From an uncultured Methylocystaceae bacterium (GTDB lineage: Bacteria > Pseudomonadota > Alphaproteobacteria > Rhizobiales > Beijerinckiaceae): a stretch of DNA of 42,138 bases. The notes under the pieces were generated by a model. The model did no database searches. It saw only the letters and a program-made list of their open reading frames with translations, and had not been told where the DNA came from. Positions 7,585 through 15,842 of the stretch are shown here, piece by piece. Each line of letters opens with the position of its first letter. The first letter of the stretch is position 1. The position numbers and the translations under genes are program-made. The DNA lies in contig CAIQCB010000016.1 in NCBI GenBank assembly GCA_903870245.1, positions 1 to 42,138 of the forward strand. Reading direction: 5' to 3'.

Positions 7585-8307
7585 ATGATGCAAACTCGTT
7601 TAGCAGTAGAAACTGACTTGCCTGCTATAATGAAAATAGAGAAAGAGTCTTTCGGCAAGCATGTGGGCGCCGAGGGCATGGCGCTTGAAGACATCATGCG
7701 TCAGCGCATACAAATTTGCAACAGCGTGTCTCCTGGTTGGTTTTGGGTGGCGGAGACAGACGAATCTTTATGCGGATATATTGTGCTCCAGCCGACAGAA
7801 TTGTCTATATCCCAATGTGTTTCTTGGGACGTTGCAACTGACCATGGCACACTCCGTTCGACATTTTCAGTCGGCGGCGAAACTGTTTTTGGTGTGTCTA
7901 TGGGAGTTGCAACGCGGGCGCCATCGGGGGCTTTTTATTCGCTCTTGCAACGAACCATCCTGCAAACGCTGCGTACCGGGAAAACCCGGTTGATGCTCTG
8001 TTCGCGCCTGCCAAACTTGAAGAGAGAAGCCGAAAGGGGTGTGCCGCCTGAAATCTACTGGAAACTCACAGACCCTGACGGCTTACCGTGCGATAGACTT
8101 TTAAGGAAGTTTTATTCCGCCTTTGGCGTGGGTCCAATTGCATTTTTGCGGGACGGATGGCCAGTCGATGTTGACTCAGGAGGGCATGCGGCGCTCGTTG
8201 TGGTCGAAGACTTGTTTTTGTCTCTCGAGCATCTTGCTCAAAGGCTTTATGCATCGGGTAAAAAAGACGCAGAGAGATCATTAAAGGAGTCAACCCATGA
8301 ACCATGA
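7585..8307 (+). CDS. GNAT-fold N-acetyltransferase (divergent)
   Basis: A 240-residue protein. The N-terminus TRLAVETDLPAIMKIEKESF is the usual GNAT first strand and helix. Residues 101-120 (VFGVSMGVATRAPSGAFYSL) occupy the place of motif A; RAPSGA at 111-116 is a degenerate form of the R/Q-x-x-G-x-G/A acetyl-CoA loop, with Ser at the first Gly. Near residue 175 FYSAFGVGP, then SGGHAALVVVEDLF, resembles motif B. An insertion of about 50 residues after motif A and a C-terminal helix make it longer than simple GNATs. GGAG precedes a double ATG (7585/7588); the second is better spaced. It overlaps the radical SAM gene by 11 bases, so the two are translationally coupled. The substrate is unknown. 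Confidence 0.75.
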   Translation: MMQTRLAVETDLPAIMKIEKESFGKHVGAEGMALEDIMRQRIQICNSVSPGWFWVAETDESLCGYIVLQPTELSISQCVSWDVATDHGTLRSTFSVGGETVFGVSMGVATRAPSGAFYSLLQRTILQTLRTGKTRLMLCSRLPNLKREAERGVPPEIYWKLTDPDGLPCDRLLRKFYSAFGVGPIAFLRDGWPVDVDSGGHAALVVVEDLFLSLEHLAQRLYASGKKDAERSLKESTHEP

Positions 8308-9358
8308 TCTCGATAACGAAAAGCTTCAGTATTTAAACGGTGGCAGACGCCAATGGTGGGACATTGGTGAAAAGCGTCTGGTTTCTTCAGCGACTGCATA
8401 CATTCAGTATGGATGTCCCGATTGGGGAGAAACAAACGGCGAGAGAAACTCTCTTTGTCAATTTTGCGGGTTTCCAAATGGAGTCCGGATTTACCGGGAT
8501 CTATACTATGGCGGCGCTTCGATTCCACCCGAAGATCATCTCCGGCTCTTTGAAAAGACATTAAAATATTTTGAGCGTGAAGGAGAAATCCACACGCTTA
8601 TGATTTTCAATGCGGGAAGTTTTACGGCCATGCCTCTCCCACTTCAGGAAAGCCTTATGCGGACCGCGATTGCCGTGCAGGGTGTGCGCAGGGTGGTCAT
8701 CGAATCCCGTGCGCCATTAATATCAGAAAGGCTGATAGAGCCTCTGGCACAAATCACACGAAACTCGGGCGTTTCGTTGACAGTCCGCATCGGTATAGAA
8801 ACAAAGGACGATCGACTGCGACTCAAAGTCCTGAAAAAGGGCCACAGCCGCACTCAACTGAGTGCTGCTAGTATTCTGTTGCGGAAGCAGGGCGTGACCT
8901 CCGGCGGATACGTCATGCTAAAACCCTCTCCCGGCCTGGATCCCGCATGGTCAGTGAAGGAAACAATCGACACAATAAAGTGGATTTTAGCAGATGATGG
9001 TCTCGGCATGGACGAGATCTATCTCGGTCCCACATGCGTGAGCCCGGATACTCCCCTGTCAAGACACTGGCAAGCAGGAGATTTTACTCCCCCTTCGCTC
9101 TGGAACGTCTATGACGTGCTTGCCACGACGGCAGGACGATTCCCCGGAAGGATTCATCTGCTGCAGTTCAAAGATGAGCCGCCGTTTGTGGCTGTCCCGT
9201 CAAACCATGTTCCGCGCGGTCTACCACAATCGTTGGAAGGCATCAAAGGATGCGATGCGGAATTCCATTCAATGTTCGATAACTATCGGGCCAGCATGAA
9301 ACCTGATGCGCTCCGCGATATTGCCTGTTCCTGCAGGCAAAATCATCGGGCTATGTAA
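8297..9358 (+). CDS. Radical SAM protein, Elp3/RaSEA-like (extended Cys motif)
   Basis: A 353-residue protein. Cys40, Cys54 and Cys57 (YGC, then LCQFCGF) form a CX13CX2C cluster motif rather than the standard CX3CX2C. This wide first gap is what I know from the Elp3-related radical SAM group that includes archaeosine synthase RaSEA. LMIFNAGSF, VVIESRAPLISERL, VRIGIETKDDRLRL and GGYVMLKPSP follow the order of the SAM-binding barrel strands in that group. The C-terminus carries CSC, reminiscent of the CxC end of RaSEA-like proteins. AAAGGAG lies seven bases before the ATG. It overlaps the GNAT gene, so the two enzymes probably act together. The substrate (tRNA, peptide or small molecule) cannot be read from sequence. 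Confidence 0.82.
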   Translation: MNHDLDNEKLQYLNGGRRQWWDIGEKRLVSSATAYIQYGCPDWGETNGERNSLCQFCGFPNGVRIYRDLYYGGASIPPEDHLRLFEKTLKYFEREGEIHTLMIFNAGSFTAMPLPLQESLMRTAIAVQGVRRVVIESRAPLISERLIEPLAQITRNSGVSLTVRIGIETKDDRLRLKVLKKGHSRTQLSAASILLRKQGVTSGGYVMLKPSPGLDPAWSVKETIDTIKWILADDGLGMDEIYLGPTCVSPDTPLSRHWQAGDFTPPSLWNVYDVLATTAGRFPGRIHLLQFKDEPPFVAVPSNHVPRGLPQSLEGIKGCDAEFHSMFDNYRASMKPDALRDIACSCRQNHRAM

Positions 9359-9731
9359 AACCTAAATGCTCGGCAGAAGGTAGTGCACATTGAATATTTC
9401 CTTTCTGTTGAACCATCAGCAGGAAGGATAAATCATATGAGTTCGGAGTTTCTCACAAAAGCCTTGCAGATCAGGATTTAGTCGACTTATGACCCAGGGA
9501 GTTTTGTTACTGACTTAACGCAACGTTATCTCCTAGTTGATCATCAACAATGCCACCATGATCTTGCAGATTTGACAATGCCTCAGACGCTCCGATTTAT
9601 CTTTACATCTATTTTCAGTTCGAAGGCTTGATCAGCAAGTTGTCGGAGTTTTCAGGGCCAATTCTCTTTAAGAATTTGGCGGCTCAGCCAATCGGACCGA
9701 GAGCCGCCTAATCTCGTGAATAACATGTCAT
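9359..9731. other. Intergenic region after the radical SAM gene
   Basis: No gene is seen. There is a 13-base inverted repeat GTTGAT-C-ATCAAC at 9536-9548 and a longer hairpin at 9678-9708 (listed separately). The base composition is AT-rich like the upstream gap, suggesting that both belong to the same inserted stretch. Confidence 0.5.
9678..9708. terminator. Hairpin between convergent radical SAM and barrel-protein genes
   Basis: GGCGGCTC (9678-9685) pairs perfectly with GAGCCGCC (9701-9708) over a 15-base spacer that itself contains TCGG/CCGA. It sits about 24 bases from the stop of the minus-strand gene. No strong T-run follows on either side, so it may be a weak or Rho-assisted terminator. 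Confidence 0.5.
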
Positions 9732-10007
9732 TCAGCTGCTGTAGCCGTATACGATATCGCCAATTACGCCTGCTTCCTGCCGGATAGCCTTCAGAGCGTC
9801 TGATTCCATCCACTGCGATGCAATGTCCCTCGATTCAATATCGAAAATCATTGCCACATGATTCGGGTTTTCAACGCTTCTGAAAACATGTGATCGGATG
9901 AAGCCATATTTCTTTCGCTGCTCCTCATGGCTATCGAATACAGATTTCCATTTTGCGAAGTCTTTCACGTCGATTTCTTCGAAAATCATCTCTTTCCGAA
10001 TAGTCAT
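9732..10007 (-). CDS. Small dimeric alpha-beta-barrel (ABM/cyclase-like) protein
   Basis: A 91-residue protein, MTIRKEMIFEEIDVKDFAKWKS, with a central FIRSHVFRSVENPNHVAMIFDI and a final VYGYSS. The pattern beta-DFxxWK helix-RSHVFRS strand-NPNHVAMIF strand-helix is that of ferredoxin-like dimeric barrels (ABM or DUF1330-like), often annotated as cyclase or quinol monooxygenase. No catalytic residues can be named. GGGAG lies six bases before the ATG at 10007, which favours it over the in-frame ATG six codons upstream. It is monocistronic and convergent with the radical SAM gene. Confidence 0.7.
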   Translation of the reverse strand: MTIRKEMIFEEIDVKDFAKWKSVFDSHEEQRKKYGFIRSHVFRSVENPNHVAMIFDIESRDIASQWMESDALKAIRQEAGVIGDIVYGYSS

Positions 10008-10697
10008 TCTGCTTCTCCCTGACATGCTGCAAAGCAGTTTTTATGGATAAATACATCTTCCCCATTACCTCCCGGGATTCTGTGCTGTATCGCACAGCTG
10101 AAACGATCACTATGTCTCGTTTCTGCGCCCGCAGGACAAGAACCATGGTTGAATAGCGCAATTTTTCTGGTGCATCGTTGTCTTTTAGGAGCGATGATGG
10201 TGCAGAATAACACGCCGGTTAGGAAGTCGTCGGCACTCGTATCTATATGACTTGCGCGCTTAAAGCGCGATCTCCACTCAGCAACTGTCCGCCTGCAATT
10301 CAGCATCCACAAACGACGGTTCCGGGCAACACAAGCACTGCGGGCGAAGTCTGGCGGTACGCGCTTCATGCCCCACTCTGGCAAAAAGATTCATGATAGA
10401 TTGCGACCTCCACTGGTTGTTAAAATTCGATACATACATGTTTATGATTTGAGCAAAAAGATCATAAAAGATTACCAAAAACATCTCAATAATTTAAATG
10501 TCTGTAGTATCGATATATTATATTATCTATTTCATGATGTTGCGTAGCGCTAAACAGCACAGAAAAACGCTGTTGGAGTTTGCAAAAGCATTCAACCGTT
10601 TTTCCGGGGAGGACGTGTGGACTTTCACCTGACTTCATCTAGACATGTTAAAACTGCTGTTTGGCGCCGTTGACCGCCCATGAAGGAGAAAGCGCTC
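10008..10697. other. Long gene-poor region before the DUF1254 pair
   Basis: About 690 bases without a gene I can support. 10026-10400 has short open frames on the minus strand with no domain. 10430-10560 is strikingly AT-rich and precedes the DUF1254 operon, so it likely contains its promoter. I see no clear operator or terminator. Confidence 0.5.
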
Positions 10698-12218
10698 ATG
10701 AATCTAATAGTAAAGCTTACGCTGCCACTCGCAGCGCTTGGCTTTTCGACGCCTCTCCATGCACAGCTCAATCGTTACGTCACATTGGCTAACAGCCCGA
10801 TGGCGGCGAACCGTCCGTCCGTGACGACAGGTAACCTGCTCAGGGACGAGTTACTGTTCCAGCGCGCGACGCAAACCTATTTGTGGGCATTGCCGCTCAT
10901 TAACACGCTCGGCATGAAGTTCGGTTCGGAAAAGGTCTTTGGCGCTGGCTACAACATACTTCCCATATGGAAGAGGAGGCTTGACTCAAATACACTGGTG
11001 ACGACGCCGAATTCGGACGTCCTCTATGCGATGAGCTACGTCGACCTCGGAAAGGATGGCCCGCTAATATTGGAGATCCCGCCGATGTTGCAGGGCATAC
11101 TGCTGGACTTCTGGCAGCGACCCATTCCCGTCGACGGCGGCAAATTCATGGGCGATGTTGGACTGGCCGGACCCGACGGCGGAAAAGGCGGTAAATTCCT
11201 GTTATTGCCGCCCGGCTACAAGGGCGAACTTCCCGAGGGCTATTATGTCTATCGTTCCGCGACCAACAATGTCTTCATCTTTTTGCGCGGATTTTATGAT
11301 GATCCGAAAAATCTAACGCCAGCCGTCGTGCATCTGGAAAAAACGAAAATCTATCCACTTGATGGCGAAAAGAACGTCAAGCCGATGAAATTCCCTGACG
11401 CCTCAGGCGTCCCTGCCGATATGCTTCCGGTCAGTGACGGCCGCGCATTTGATCAATTGAAGCAATTGGTCGACAGCGAAGGAGCCGCATTGGCTAGCTC
11501 AGATGGTCTTGGCATGCTTGCGTCGGTCGGTATCATCAAAGACCGTCCCTTTGCGCCTGATGCGAAAACACGTGACATACTTAATCAAGGCGCAAAGACA
11601 GCTTACAAGATGAGCCGTGTCATCGGTTTCGAAGATAAGCTGAGCGGCAGCTCTCTGAGGATTTACCCGGATCGGCGCTGGTTGAACCCGATGGACAACG
11701 CCACCCCACAAAGCCAGGCAACTGAGATGGACCTTTCCTTTGTGAATAAAGCCGACGGATATCTGGCGCTGGACCCAAGGATTTGGTTCTTCACAAATTA
11801 CTACTCGATCAGCCCTGGAATGATGTCCAGGACGCCGGGCAAAGGCGCCGGGTATATGATCGCCTTTACTGATAATTCGGACAAACCACTTGTCGGCGGA
11901 AACAATTATCGCCTGAACTTGCCTGCAAACATCCCGGCGGCAAACTTTTGGTCCGTAACGCTCTACGAAGCCGAGAACGGCTCGGGTTTGGCCAATGGTC
12001 AACCCTTTCCATCGCTTGGATCGCGGGATAAGCTCAAACAGAACGCCGATGGCGGCACAGACCTTTATTTCGGCCCGAGGGCGCCTGAAGGCAACAAGGC
12101 GAATTGGCTCGCGACTGTTCCGGGAAAAGGCTTTTTCGCAATCATCAGGCTTTACGGCCCAACCGAGGCTGCGATCAACAAGAGCTGGAAGCCCGGCGAC
12201 ATTGTGAAAATGAGATAA
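10698..12218 (+). CDS. Exported DUF1254/DUF1214 protein (first of tandem pair)
   Basis: A 506-residue protein with a Sec signal peptide (MNLIVKLTLPLAALGFSTPL, cleavage near HAQ). The DUF1254 domain runs from about residue 45 (RATQTYLWALPL, TTPNSDVLYAMSYVDL, LLDFWQRPI). The DUF1214 domain at the C-end has AANFWSVTLYEAENG, GGTDLYFGP and GFFAIIRLYGPTEA. DUF1254/DUF1214 proteins are periplasmic, of unknown chemistry. AAGGAG nine bases before the ATG at 10698 selects this start over the upstream ATG at 10680. The second copy follows after 67 bases. No other partner points to a function. Confidence 0.9.
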   Translation: MNLIVKLTLPLAALGFSTPLHAQLNRYVTLANSPMAANRPSVTTGNLLRDELLFQRATQTYLWALPLINTLGMKFGSEKVFGAGYNILPIWKRRLDSNTLVTTPNSDVLYAMSYVDLGKDGPLILEIPPMLQGILLDFWQRPIPVDGGKFMGDVGLAGPDGGKGGKFLLLPPGYKGELPEGYYVYRSATNNVFIFLRGFYDDPKNLTPAVVHLEKTKIYPLDGEKNVKPMKFPDASGVPADMLPVSDGRAFDQLKQLVDSEGAALASSDGLGMLASVGIIKDRPFAPDAKTRDILNQGAKTAYKMSRVIGFEDKLSGSSLRIYPDRRWLNPMDNATPQSQATEMDLSFVNKADGYLALDPRIWFFTNYYSISPGMMSRTPGKGAGYMIAFTDNSDKPLVGGNNYRLNLPANIPAANFWSVTLYEAENGSGLANGQPFPSLGSRDKLKQNADGGTDLYFGPRAPEGNKANWLATVPGKGFFAIIRLYGPTEAAINKSWKPGDIVKMR

Positions 12219-12285
12219 CTCGACAAAAGCGCTGCCGTCGCACATGGCGGCACTGAGATCGTTCTCAATTCAATGAGAAAGCACG

Positions 12286-13758
12286 ATGAAAGCCGTCCAA
12301 CAGAAGAATCTCTTTGCCGCAGCCTTCACCTGCATTCTGTCCATATCAACTGCTCAGGGGCAACAACTACCAACCACCGGCGTCGTCAATTCACTGGTCG
12401 GAAAACTCACATTCAAAAACGGCTATCCAACCGACGCCACGGTTTTGAAGCTCTTCGACGATATTGACATGCAGCGGGCTACGCAAACATATCTGTGGGC
12501 TCTCCCCTTGATGGCTATGCACCAATGGCAAAATGAACAGCGCGACAAATTTGGCGCAGGAAATCTGGATTACGTTGATTACTTCACTTTCACCGACAAG
12601 CTCGGATTACTTACGGCCAATGCGACAACGCCCTACATCATGGCTTTTCCCAACCTGAAGGAAAGCGGTCCTCTGGTCATGGAGGTTCCGCCGGGTCCAA
12701 CCGCAGGCGGCGTTACGGATTTCTGGCAACGTCCGTTGAGCGATAGTGGTCAGACCGGACCCGACAAGGGAAAGGGAGGCAAGTATCTCGTGCTTGGTCC
12801 TGATGATCCCGACATCAAACCGGAGGGCTATTTTGTTGTCCGCTCCCCCACGGTCAATGTCTGGATGGCGCATCGCGCACTTGATCCAGATCCTGTCAAG
12901 GCCAAGGCAACGGCGGCCGCGTTACGACTTTATCCTTACAGCCAACGCGACAACCCTCCACCCACACGACACCTGACTCCCGACGGTCGGAGATGGAGTG
13001 GTATGCAGCCTCATGGACTGGCGTATTGGGAAGGACTTTCGAAGGTTATCGACGAAGAGCCGATCCTTGAACGAGATCGCATGATGTTCGGCATGTTACA
13101 GCCCCTTGGCATTGAAAAAGGTAAGCCCTTCAAGCCGAATGATCGTCAGAAGAAAATACTGTCCGGGGCAACGCTGGTGGGCGAAGCCATGGCTCGAACC
13201 ATCGGCTACGCCAAACGCTTCGAGGGTGTGAAAGTATGGCCGGGAAAGCAGTGGGACATTTCCCTTTATCTGAAAGAGACGACACAGGAAGCGCCTACCC
13301 ACACCCAATTGGACGAACGAACGTCATGGTTCTACGAGGCGGTAGGCGTTTCGGCGGGTATGATGGGGCGCACGGTTGGCGCAGGGCAGGTCTATCTCGA
13401 AGCGTCAAGGGACAGGGACGATCATTGGCTTGACGGCAGTAAGTCCTATCGCCTGCGCGTCCCGCCAGATGCGCCGGTAGCGCAGTTCTGGTCCTTTACC
13501 GTTTACGATAATGAGTCGCGCTGTTTCGTCGATACAGGCGCGCCGCCAGATCGTTCCTCTCGTGACAACATCGCAAAAAACGCTGATGGCTCGGTCGATC
13601 TTTATTTTGGACCGAAGCCACCGACAGGTAAGCCGATGACAAACTGGATCAAGACCATACCGGGCAAAGGGTGGTTTACGTACTTCAGGCTCTACGGTCC
13701 GACACAGGCGTATTTCGACAGGAGTTGGGTGCTCCCGGACATCGAGGCGCTCAAGTGA
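12286..13758 (+). CDS. Exported DUF1254/DUF1214 protein (second of tandem pair)
   Basis: A 490-residue paralogue of the preceding gene. The signal peptide is MKAVQQKNLFAAAFTCILSI with cleavage near AQG. It shares RATQTYLWALPL exactly with its neighbour, and also DFWQRPL, DLYFGPKPP, GKGWFTYFRLYGPT and a final helix ending PDIEALK. Outside these blocks the two differ strongly, so the duplication is old or the copies were gained separately. The order and spacing suggest one transcript. Both proteins are predicted periplasmic and may form a mixed complex; this is inference. Confidence 0.9.
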   Translation: MKAVQQKNLFAAAFTCILSISTAQGQQLPTTGVVNSLVGKLTFKNGYPTDATVLKLFDDIDMQRATQTYLWALPLMAMHQWQNEQRDKFGAGNLDYVDYFTFTDKLGLLTANATTPYIMAFPNLKESGPLVMEVPPGPTAGGVTDFWQRPLSDSGQTGPDKGKGGKYLVLGPDDPDIKPEGYFVVRSPTVNVWMAHRALDPDPVKAKATAAALRLYPYSQRDNPPPTRHLTPDGRRWSGMQPHGLAYWEGLSKVIDEEPILERDRMMFGMLQPLGIEKGKPFKPNDRQKKILSGATLVGEAMARTIGYAKRFEGVKVWPGKQWDISLYLKETTQEAPTHTQLDERTSWFYEAVGVSAGMMGRTVGAGQVYLEASRDRDDHWLDGSKSYRLRVPPDAPVAQFWSFTVYDNESRCFVDTGAPPDRSSRDNIAKNADGSVDLYFGPKPPTGKPMTNWIKTIPGKGWFTYFRLYGPTQAYFDRSWVLPDIEALK

Positions 13759-14097
13759 TCAACCTTTCTCAGAAATTGCACCTACGCTCACTCACAATCC
13801 ATGATTGAAAAGCATACGCTGCGATAATGCATAAGCTCATCGAAACAGTACGCCTCATGCTAAAAAACGCTACGCGAGCACAGATAACACAAAAGGATAT
13901 GTCTGCTGCGGTTCGGCGGGGTATTCGCACGCTCGATATCAAGTTTATTTTGTTGGCTGGGGCTATGGGATTGCCAAAACTCGTCCGTCGAGCTTCACTA
14001 GACGTTAAACTGAGTGTAATCCGGAGAATGTTTGTTGAACCACTTCGGACATGTTCTTTGGTCACGAAAAATAGAAGCGCAGAGAAGGAAGATCCTT
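13759..14097. other. Intergenic region after the DUF1254 pair
   Basis: About 340 bases with open frames on both strands (13827-14156 plus, 13769-14065 minus). Neither shows a domain, a signal peptide or a ribosome-binding sequence, and the plus one runs through the start of the next real gene in another frame. I see no clear terminator. Confidence 0.5.
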
Positions 14098-14364
14098 ATG
14101 AAAAAGTTTCTGCTTATTATCGCCACGGGGTTGGGCGCATCCCCTGCCTATGCTGACCGAGGCGCGGCAGACGCGTGCGCTGCTGGACTTTCGGCAAACT
14201 CAAAGGCCATCTACGCCGCTGCTGTCGGTCAGGTTCACCCCGGCGCGGATAATAAAGCGATCGTCAAGGGTATCGTTGAGAATATGGTTAGTTCTGGACA
14301 ACTGGGAATGTTGAACGCAAAAAGTGAAGCGCAAGCTGCTGGAGTATGTCTGAAAAAACTCTGA
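14098..14364 (+). CDS. Small exported protein of unknown function
   Basis: An 88-residue protein with signal peptide MKKFLLIIATGLGASPAYA. The mature part of about 69 residues has two cysteines (DACAAGL near its start and AGVCLKK at its end), likely a disulfide, and an Ala-rich helical core (KAIYAAAVGQV, AIVKGIVENMVSSGQLG). I recall similar small exported proteins as uncharacterised in related rhizobiales, but no function is known to me. AAGGA lies eight bases before the ATG. A hairpin follows 16 bases after the stop. It stands alone between the DUF1254 pair and the outer-membrane protein gene. Confidence 0.75.
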   Translation: MKKFLLIIATGLGASPAYADRGAADACAAGLSANSKAIYAAAVGQVHPGADNKAIVKGIVENMVSSGQLGMLNAKSEAQAAGVCLKKL

Positions 14365-14380
14365 AACCAAACCATACAAT

Positions 14381-14406
14381 CTGGAGGCCGAACAGGAGGC
14401 CTCCAG
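14381..14406 (+). terminator. Hairpin after the small exported protein gene
   Basis: CTGGAGGCC pairs perfectly with GGCCTCCAG over an 8-base loop, 16 bases after the stop at 14364. A short T-containing tract (CATTTAACTT) follows. It is probably the terminator of this gene, though the U-tract is weak. Confidence 0.65.
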
Positions 14407-14769
14407 CATTTAACTTAACCATAATATAATTTTCCGCCCGGCAACGCCCGCACAGGGCACCCCACGCCAGCAGGACCCCGGGCCGTCAACCTATTCCAAC
14501 GATATCAGGCCGGAGCATTCCCTCTTTCGTTCAGGCTGAGGGCGTAGACCTTATTTTTAACCGGCCTGGCTCCGGGTTGATGAAATATAAAACTTGAGCT
14601 GTGCAAATCCGTTGATCTGGCGGCGCCTCAAAAAATACGCCTATGATTATTCTTGTTCAGAAAATTTCAGCTAAAAAGCCCGATCCTTTCGGGATCGGGC
14701 TTTTCTTCGGAACCTCTTCGACGCCGACATGGACGGACAACATGCGGCGTCGACTGTTCCTGAGCGCGG
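14407..14769. other. Intergenic region before the outer-membrane protein terminator end
   Basis: No gene is seen. The only clear structure is the hairpin at 14674-14705. The rest is mixed GC/AT sequence without repeats or convincing open frames. Confidence 0.5.
14674..14705. terminator. Bidirectional rho-independent terminator for the outer-membrane protein gene
   Basis: A perfect 9-base stem, GCCCGATCC (14678-14686) with GGATCGGGC (14692-14700), around TTTCG. It is flanked by AAAAA on the left and TTTTC on the right, so it works in both directions. It lies about 65 bases past the end of the minus-strand OMP gene. Confidence 0.9.
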
Positions 14770-15555
14770 TCAGTAACGGGCGGCGACCGGCGCGGCGCCC
14801 CAGTTGAAGTGGTAGTTGACGCCAGCGCGCACCGTATTCCAGCGCGTGTGGTTATTCACGTTGTTGATGCTCGTGCCCCAGTTGCCCCACCAGGTGTTGC
14901 TATTGCCGCCGGAGACGTCGGTATAGAGATATTCGGCCTTTACCGACCAGTTGGGCATAAACATCCACTCAGCGCCGCCGCCAGCCGTCCAGCCGGTCTG
15001 GGTGGTGGAGTTGTTATTCCAGCCAAAGGCGCCGCCATTGCGCTGCACGTCAGCATAGGCAAAACCGCCCGTGCCGTAGAGAAGCAGCGTCGGCATGACG
15101 ATCAGACCAAGACGGCCGCGTACCGTGCCGAACCAAGGAACACTCACGCCGGTGCGATCGCCAAAATTGCCAAACCAGTAGTAATTCCCGCCATTGCCAT
15201 TCGAGCCCATTGAGGTGCCCTGGAAATCGGCTTCACCGCCGATCAACACACCCATGCCGCCCATATCGAGGTTGCTGATCTGGTAATTATAGCCGATCTG
15301 GCCACCACCGATCACGCCGCCGGACATACCGTTGGTGACGCCGCCGTTCATGCCAAACAGGTTCCAGGCGTTGCCGTTGCCATTGCCGGCGTCCCAACCG
15401 CCGCCAATGTTGAGACCAGCATAGAACCCCGTCCACATCGGGGGCGGCGGCGGCGGAACATAAGCGGGAGCGGCCTTGCGAGAAGGCAGATCTGCGGCCA
15501 GCGCCGAGGTGGTGAGAGCAGCCATAGCAATGGCCGAAAGAAGAAACTTTTTCAT
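14770..15555 (-). CDS. Outer-membrane beta-barrel protein (Omp25/31-like)
   Basis: A 261-residue protein with signal peptide MKKFLLSAIAMAALTTSALA, then ADLPSRKAAPAYVPPPPPP, the Pro-rich start typical of rhizobial Omp25/Omp31 porin-like proteins. WTGFYAGLNIGGGWD begins the first strand. The body is rich in Gly, Asn and Trp, with alternating strands such as GTVRGRLGLIVMPTLLLYG, TQTGWTAGGGAEW and WSVKAEYLYTDV, ending in VRAGVNYHFNWG. The family forms an 8-stranded barrel in the outer membrane. An ATG three codons upstream (15564) is too close to AAGG; the second ATG at 15555 is better spaced. A strong terminator follows. Confidence 0.9.
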   Translation of the reverse strand: MKKFLLSAIAMAALTTSALAADLPSRKAAPAYVPPPPPPMWTGFYAGLNIGGGWDAGNGNGNAWNLFGMNGGVTNGMSGGVIGGGQIGYNYQISNLDMGGMGVLIGGEADFQGTSMGSNGNGGNYYWFGNFGDRTGVSVPWFGTVRGRLGLIVMPTLLLYGTGGFAYADVQRNGGAFGWNNNSTTQTGWTAGGGAEWMFMPNWSVKAEYLYTDVSGGNSNTWWGNWGTSINNVNNHTRWNTVRAGVNYHFNWGAAPVAARY

Positions 15556-15842
15556 TTTACGCATACCTTACGCTGACGAGAAACCCGGAAGCCTGACACA
15601 TATTCGCGCATCAAGTTGCGTCTATAAAGCGCCCCGGAGGTAAACAGTTTCTTAAATTCCTCTGGCGCATGATTTAATGACACGCGGTGTTGCATAGATG
15701 CCACATCCCTCCCCAGCGGAGAGAGTCTGGCGTTAACAGGGGCGCTCGCCGGTGACGGGTTGAGATTCAACACAACCACGGCTTGCCAGAACTATCTGTT
15801 CCAGCGATGGTTGATCATCGTCACATCAATCTTGGGGCTGAC
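15556..15842. other. Divergent region between the OMP gene and a small exported protein gene
   Basis: About 290 bases with no gene. It must carry the promoter of the strongly terminated OMP gene on minus; the elements TTTACC and TTATAG near 15620-15645 (minus) are badly spaced, so I do not assign a promoter. No repeats are seen. Confidence 0.45.

Noticed and set aside
10004-10384. A 126-codon minus-strand frame upstream of the barrel protein
   Set aside because: Arg/Cys-rich translation without any domain; the barrel-protein start and its ribosome-binding sequence lie at its end in another frame.
13827-14156. A 109-codon plus-strand frame before the small exported protein gene
   Set aside because: It overlaps the clear signal-peptide gene at 14098 in another frame and has no domain or ribosome-binding sequence.
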